Below are positions 60,263-64,000 of a stretch of DNA of 64,000 bases, in pieces. The notes beneath the pieces are model-generated. The model was not told the DNA's origin, did no database searches, and saw nothing but the letters and a program-made list of their open reading frames with translations. Source of the DNA: Candidatus Caldilinea saccharophila (GTDB lineage Bacteria; Chloroflexota; Anaerolineae; Caldilineales; Caldilineaceae); NCBI GenBank assembly GCA_016710365.1, contig JADJVW010000016.1, positions 82,901-146,900 of the forward strand, written 5' to 3'. The first letter of the stretch is position 1; each line of letters begins with the position of its first letter. The translations under genes were made by a program, and so were the position numbers.

Positions 60263-61945
60263 TTATTCTTCCAACAACACATGCGCCCTCAACGCCTTGA
60301 GCCGCTTCATCACGTCGTTGCCGCCGCGACCAAAGTAGTCGTGAAGCTGCCTGTACTCGGCAAACAGTTCGTTATAGACCGCTGTCGCCGCGGGGTTGGG
60401 TTCGTAACGCTCATCGCGCAGCCACGCCATGGCCTGGGTCGCCTCTTGGATCGTGGCGTAGCCGCCCGCGTCTTTGCCAGCCGCCACTGCCGAGTGCATG
60501 GCCGAACCGAACGCGCCGCCCTGTTTTGTGCCCGCCACGTTGAGCGGCCGGCCCGTCACATCAGCATAGATCTGAATCAGCAGTTTGTTGCGGTCGGGCA
60601 ACCCGCCCGAAGCGACGATCTCGTGCACCGGCACATCGTTGTCCTGGAAGGCTTCGATGATGACCCGCGTGCCGTAGGCCGTGGCTTCGATCAACGCGCG
60701 GTAAATCTCCTCCGGTTTGGTCGCCAGCGTCATGCCGACGAGCACGCCCGTCAGATCGACGTCCACCAACACGCTGCGGTTGCCATTCCACCAGTCCAGC
60801 GCCACCAGGCCGGATTCACCGGGCTTGAGCGCCGACGCCTTCTCCTCAAACAGATCGTGCAGGCTGAGGCCGCGACGCTCAGCTTCCGCCGCATAGCTGG
60901 CCGGCGCGCAATTTTCCATAAACCAGGCGAAATGGTCGCCCGCGCACGATTGGCCCGCCTCCTACCCAAAGAACCCTGGAATGCTGCCGTCCTCGACGTA
61001 GCCACACATCCCCGGCACGATGCGTTCTTCCTCGCCCAGCAGCATGTGACAATTCGACGTGCCCATGATAATGACCATGCGTCCCGCCTCGCTCACCCCG
61101 GCGGCCGGCAGCGCCGCGTGCGCGTCGACATTGCCGATCGCCACCGCAGTGCCCGGCAGCAATCCCGTCCACTGCGCGGCCTGCTCGGTGAGCCCGCCCG
61201 CCTTCTCGCCCAGTTCGTGGATGTCGGTCGACAGCTTCTCCTCAACCAGATTTTCCAGCCGCGGGTCGAGCGCCTTGAAGAAAGCTGGGGGCGGATAGCC
61301 GTGCTGCTTGGACCAGATGCCTTTGTAGCCGGCCGTCGTCAGGTTGCGTTTTTCCATCCCGGTCATCTGCCAGATGATCCAGTCCGCGGCCTCGATGATC
61401 CGATCCGCGGCCGCGTAGATCTCCGGGTCCTCATCAAGCATCTGCCAGGCTTTGGGCACGAGCCATTCCGAGCTGATCTTGCCGCCGTAGCGGGGCAGGA
61501 AGTCATACCCTTCGCGTGCGGCGATCTCGTTGAGTTTGTTGGCTTCCGGCTGCGCGGCGTGATGCTTCCACAGCTTGACCCACGCGTGCGGTCGGTTGCG
61601 ATATTCGGGCAAGAAGCAGAGGGGCGCACCCTCGCGCGTGGTCGGCAAGATCGTGCACGCGGTGAAGTCGGTCGCAATGCCGATCACATCGGCGGGGTCG
61701 ACGCGGCTCTGCTGGAGCACAGCCGGCACGGCGCGTTTGAGCACCTCGATGTAGTCATGCGGGTCTTGCAAGGCCCAGTCCGGCTCCAATCGAATGTTTG
61801 TCCCCGGCAGCTTCTCGTCAATGACGCCGTTGGCGTAGACATGCACCGCGGTGGCGACTTCCTTGCCGGTCGCCACTTCCACCAGCAGCGCCCGCCCGGA
61901 CTCGGTGCCATAATCGATGCCGATCACATATTTCTTACTGCTCAT
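60263..61945 (-). CDS. araB: Ribulokinase (in-frame amber codon)
   Basis: 560 codons, the usual AraB length. FGGY kinase with YVIGIDYGTESGRALLVE, IATDFTACTILPTT, ISSEWLVPKAWQML, AIGNVDAHAALPAAG and IIMGTSNCHMLLG. A TAG codon (60964-60962) lies inside PGFFG-EAGQSCAGDHFAWF, where family members have Tyr or Leu. The frame is unchanged on both sides, and the C-terminal GLPDRNKLLIQIYADVTGRPL is normal. It phosphorylates L-ribulose. ATG 61945 has AGGAAG eight bases ahead. Without suppression the product would stop at about residue 328. Confidence 0.88.
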
Positions 61946-62011
61946 ATCAGCGCTTCCTGTGCCAATTCCCATCTCAGAAAAGAAGCTTTTTTGAGCTTAC
62001 CTGAAAATGCA

Positions 62012-62072
62012 TCCACAGATTGCACAGATTGCACAGATGCGAACAACTAACAATCTGTGCAATCTGTGGATA
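62012..62072. repeat. 20-bp inverted repeat of CACAGATTG units
   Basis: ATCCACAGATTGCACAGATT (62012-62031) and its exact complement (62053-62072). The left arm continues one unit further, giving three CACAGATTG-like 9-mers in tandem. It fills the gap between araB and the next gene. Confidence 0.8.
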
Positions 62073-62080
62073 CGCTTTCC

Positions 62081-63169
62081 TTAGATTTCCAGAATCGCCG
62101 GGCGCGCGATGGTTACGCCATTCACCGTCACGTCCCACGTCGGCCAGCCGTCGATGGTCGTGAGCACCTCGTTGCCGTTTTCGCCGACCAGGATCGTATC
62201 TTCCGACTTGACGCCGGCAATCGATGGGTTCCAGGCATAGACCTGCCCCACGGCGACCGGCTCGGTCATGTCCGGGGTGGCGATTACCTCACGCGCCTCA
62301 TAGCCTGCCGGCCCGCCTTGGTGGTGATATTGCCACTCGTCCGGGAAGCCGGCTGACGCGTAGGCCGCGCGTGCGCTGCCAAAGATCTCACCCACCGCAC
62401 GGCCAGGCCGCGTGCCCAGGATAAAGACCCCGTCGATCTGCGCGGTGGCCTCCGCTTTGATGCGCAGCGAATCGGGCAGCTTGCCAAACCGGATCAGCCG
62501 CGTGATTGAGCAGACCAGCCCATCGCGGCGGCCACACAGCACCAGCATAGCGTAGCGATCCAGCTTTTTGTCGGTGGGCAATGGGTGACGGAACTTGAAA
62601 ATGCGCTCATCAGTGGCAATGAGATTGACAATCGCCTGCGCACCGCGACGTTCCGTCTCAAAGGCCAGTTGCGCGCCGATTTCATACTCGCTCATGCCGG
62701 GGGCCACCGCGTGAATCGCGCTGTCCATGGCCTCGGCGCAGAGTTTGCCCAGCGAGCGGAAGCGTGCGACCTCTTCCGGCAGCAGCAGCGAGCGCTGCCA
62801 GGCCACCGCACCGGACAGATCGACGCCGCCCTCCAGCGCAAAGTCCGCGCCCGCGCGCTTGCCAGTAACCAGGCGCTCCAGCGTGTCGTCGCCCTTGTAC
62901 CAGGGCGCCACACGCAACTTCCAGCCGGCCGCGACCAGCCCTTCCTCCTGCTCCAGCCGCGGCGCCTCGATCGTGTTCGTCACCACCATCTGCTCGTCCG
63001 GCGTAATAACCAGCGTCCCAATGCCGTTGGACGACGCTGTATTCACGTATGAGCGATGGCCGCCCGTTGCCCACGCAAAGCTGCTCACCTGTCGCAGCAC
63101 CAACACATCGACATTCTGACCACGCATAAACCCGCGCACCTGCGCAAGTCGATCTTCCCGCAATCCCAT
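62081..63169 (-). CDS. Creatinase-fold (M24 family-like) protein, metal ligands partly lost
   Basis: 362 aa: N-terminal creatinase domain (VDVLVLRQVSSFAWATGGHRSYV) and C-terminal pita-bread domain (MSEYEIGAQLAFETERRGAQ, YHHQGGPAGYEAREV, WNPSIAGVKSEDTILV). The His and late Glu positions are kept, but the D-x-G...D-x-T-R metal block reads MLVLCGRRDGLVCSITR, so both Asp ligands of Xaa-Pro peptidases are replaced. Creatinase itself also lacks metal, so a metal-free hydrolase acting on a small amide is possible. It sits inside an arabinose-type operon. Confidence 0.85.
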   Translation of the reverse strand: MGLREDRLAQVRGFMRGQNVDVLVLRQVSSFAWATGGHRSYVNTASSNGIGTLVITPDEQMVVTNTIEAPRLEQEEGLVAAGWKLRVAPWYKGDDTLERLVTGKRAGADFALEGGVDLSGAVAWQRSLLLPEEVARFRSLGKLCAEAMDSAIHAVAPGMSEYEIGAQLAFETERRGAQAIVNLIATDERIFKFRHPLPTDKKLDRYAMLVLCGRRDGLVCSITRLIRFGKLPDSLRIKAEATAQIDGVFILGTRPGRAVGEIFGSARAAYASAGFPDEWQYHHQGGPAGYEAREVIATPDMTEPVAVGQVYAWNPSIAGVKSEDTILVGENGNEVLTTIDGWPTWDVTVNGVTIARPAILEI

Positions 63170-63191
63170 ACAGAACTCCTTTTGGTGAATG

Positions 63192-63308
63192 GAGATTAGA
63201 GATTAGAGATTTGGCGATTGGAGATTCGGAGATTAGCAGATTGAGGGCTTTGCGGCCAGTGACCAAATCTCCAATCTCTAATCTCCCAATCTCTAATCTC
63301 TAATCTCT
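63192..63308. repeat. Heptamer-based inverted repeat (GAGATTA)
   Basis: Five period-7 units from 63192 (GAGATTA, GAGATTA, GAGATTT, GGCGATT, GGAGATT), then a spacer and the opposite-strand units CCAATCTC, TAATCTC, CCAATCTC, TAATCTC, TAATCTC that run into the stop codon of the isomerase-like gene. Confidence 0.8.
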
Positions 63309-64000
63309 ACGCCTGATGCCAGTACGTCGACCAGCCCATGTACTTGTTGAGCGCCTCGTTGACAGCCGGCGCGGTCTGTGACAGGTTCATGGCGACGTGG
63401 TGTTCAAAGCCATTCTCGCAGATGTAAGTGAGCAGCTTCTGCAACTGCGGCACATGCACCACGCCATAGCCGCCGAAGGTCTTGATCGGGTCGTTGGTCA
63501 GCGTGCCTTCGCCCACATAGGCGACGATGCGCCCGTTGAGATCGTCCGTCGAAACGCGCAGGTAGGTGAAGGGATCCGCCTTGACGCGGCCGACCACGGT
63601 GCCGAAGGTGTTCTCCTTGCCCACGGCGCCGGCGATGATCTCCTGGAAGTCCATCACAGGGATATCGTCGGGGGCAATCAGCCCGCCAGCCTTTTGCACG
63701 TCGCCCTCTTCTACAAAGATGCTCTTGGGCAGGTTCGAGCAGTGGAAGACAATCGCCTTGTCGGGATCATCGCCGTAGTTGTTGTTCCAGTCCACGATCG
63801 CGCTCGGTTTGCCCGACGCATAGGCCAGCGCCATCATCGCCACCGTGCCGGCAATATCGGTTTCGCACGCCGAAGGCAGCAGCCCGTCGCTCATGATGCT
63901 CATCAGTGTACACGGCACGACGCCATAGTATTCTTCCATCGCGGTCCAGCACTGGATCGCACTGGCGGTCAGTTCGGTCTCCATCATCCAATCGTCGACC
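63307..64000 (-). CDS. L-arabinose/L-fucose isomerase family protein, C-terminal part (5' cut by window)
   Basis: 231 codons are visible and the frame is open to the window edge. EEYYGVVPCTLMSIMSDGLLPSACETDIAGTVAMMAL carries the metal-binding Glu/Asp region; VDWNNNYGDDPDKAIVFHCSNLP the His region; then GRVKADPFTYLRVSTDDLNG and YICENGFEHHVAMNLSQTA. It is a family relative of the protein at 7479. As first visible gene of an operon with araB and araD it probably makes L-ribulose or a similar ketose. Confidence 0.88.
   Translation of the reverse strand, partial: VDDWMMETELTASAIQCWTAMEEYYGVVPCTLMSIMSDGLLPSACETDIAGTVAMMALAYASGKPSAIVDWNNNYGDDPDKAIVFHCSNLPKSIFVEEGDVQKAGGLIAPDDIPVMDFQEIIAGAVGKENTFGTVVGRVKADPFTYLRVSTDDLNGRIVAYVGEGTLTNDPIKTFGGYGVVHVPQLQKLLTYICENGFEHHVAMNLSQTAPAVNEALNKYMGWSTYWHQA

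Noticed and set aside
60122..63308. CRISPR array
   Set aside because: The repeats are 7-9 bp units without regularly sized unique spacers, and no cas gene is present.

Overview
The window reads as part of a chromosome of a free-living, metabolically flexible, GC-rich bacterium. Chloroflexota (Anaerolineae/Caldilineales type) is the best guess. The reasons are the mix of Tat- or Sec-exported lipoprotein binding proteins, many Gfo/Idh/MocA dehydrogenases and TIM-barrel sugar isomerases, S1 sulfatases, a diverged GroEL paralogue and many palindromic intergenic repeats. That placement is inference; there is no rRNA or other strong phylogenetic marker. I saw no tRNA, rRNA or CRISPR.

Layout. 1-2791: a hybrid histidine kinase cut by the window start. 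2961-5468: a GroEL-like protein followed by an Asp-box beta-propeller. 5475-11288: sugar catabolism (TIM-barrel isomerase, dehydrogenase, fucose-isomerase-like protein, sulfatase), with a HepT/MntA toxin-antitoxin pair sitting inside. 11431-17324: an accessory minus-strand block (peptidase E, GDPD, dienelactone hydrolase, IS630, VOC protein, MazF-type pair) carrying two near-identical 279-bp direct repeats. 17982-25954: a CUT1 sugar transporter plus two sulfatases, split by an IS110 element. 26111-32060: a DmsABC-type molybdoenzyme operon with its TorD chaperone and a polyferredoxin. 32426-39781: a YdjC-type deacetylase, a dehydrogenase, an isomerase and a giant GH106/GH2-like glycosidase. 40284-46807: a complete Dpp/Opp transporter, then a membrane glycosyltransferase. 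48941-53951: an AraC regulator divergent from a PhyH oxygenase, a URO-D-like protein and a second peptide/sugar binding protein. 54088-59327: two dehydrogenases, a zinc-ribbon P-loop protein, a sulfotransferase and a FGGY kinase. 59461-64000 (minus): araD, araB, a creatinase-fold protein and an arabinose/fucose-isomerase-like protein cut by the window end.

Together the genes suggest uptake and breakdown of sulfated, deoxysugar-rich polysaccharides. Sulfatases and the GH106-like enzyme would act first, CUT1 and Dpp-type transporters import, and dehydrogenases, isomerases, kinases and an aldolase/epimerase feed central metabolism. An anaerobic DMSO-reductase-like respiratory enzyme sits alongside.

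Caution: nearly twenty genes carry one or more reading-frame breaks (plus one in-frame amber codon) while both halves keep conserved motifs. Many breaks sit at short homopolymers, so sequencing indels are likelier than mass pseudogenisation. Split genes are annotated here as single loci with the approximate break given.
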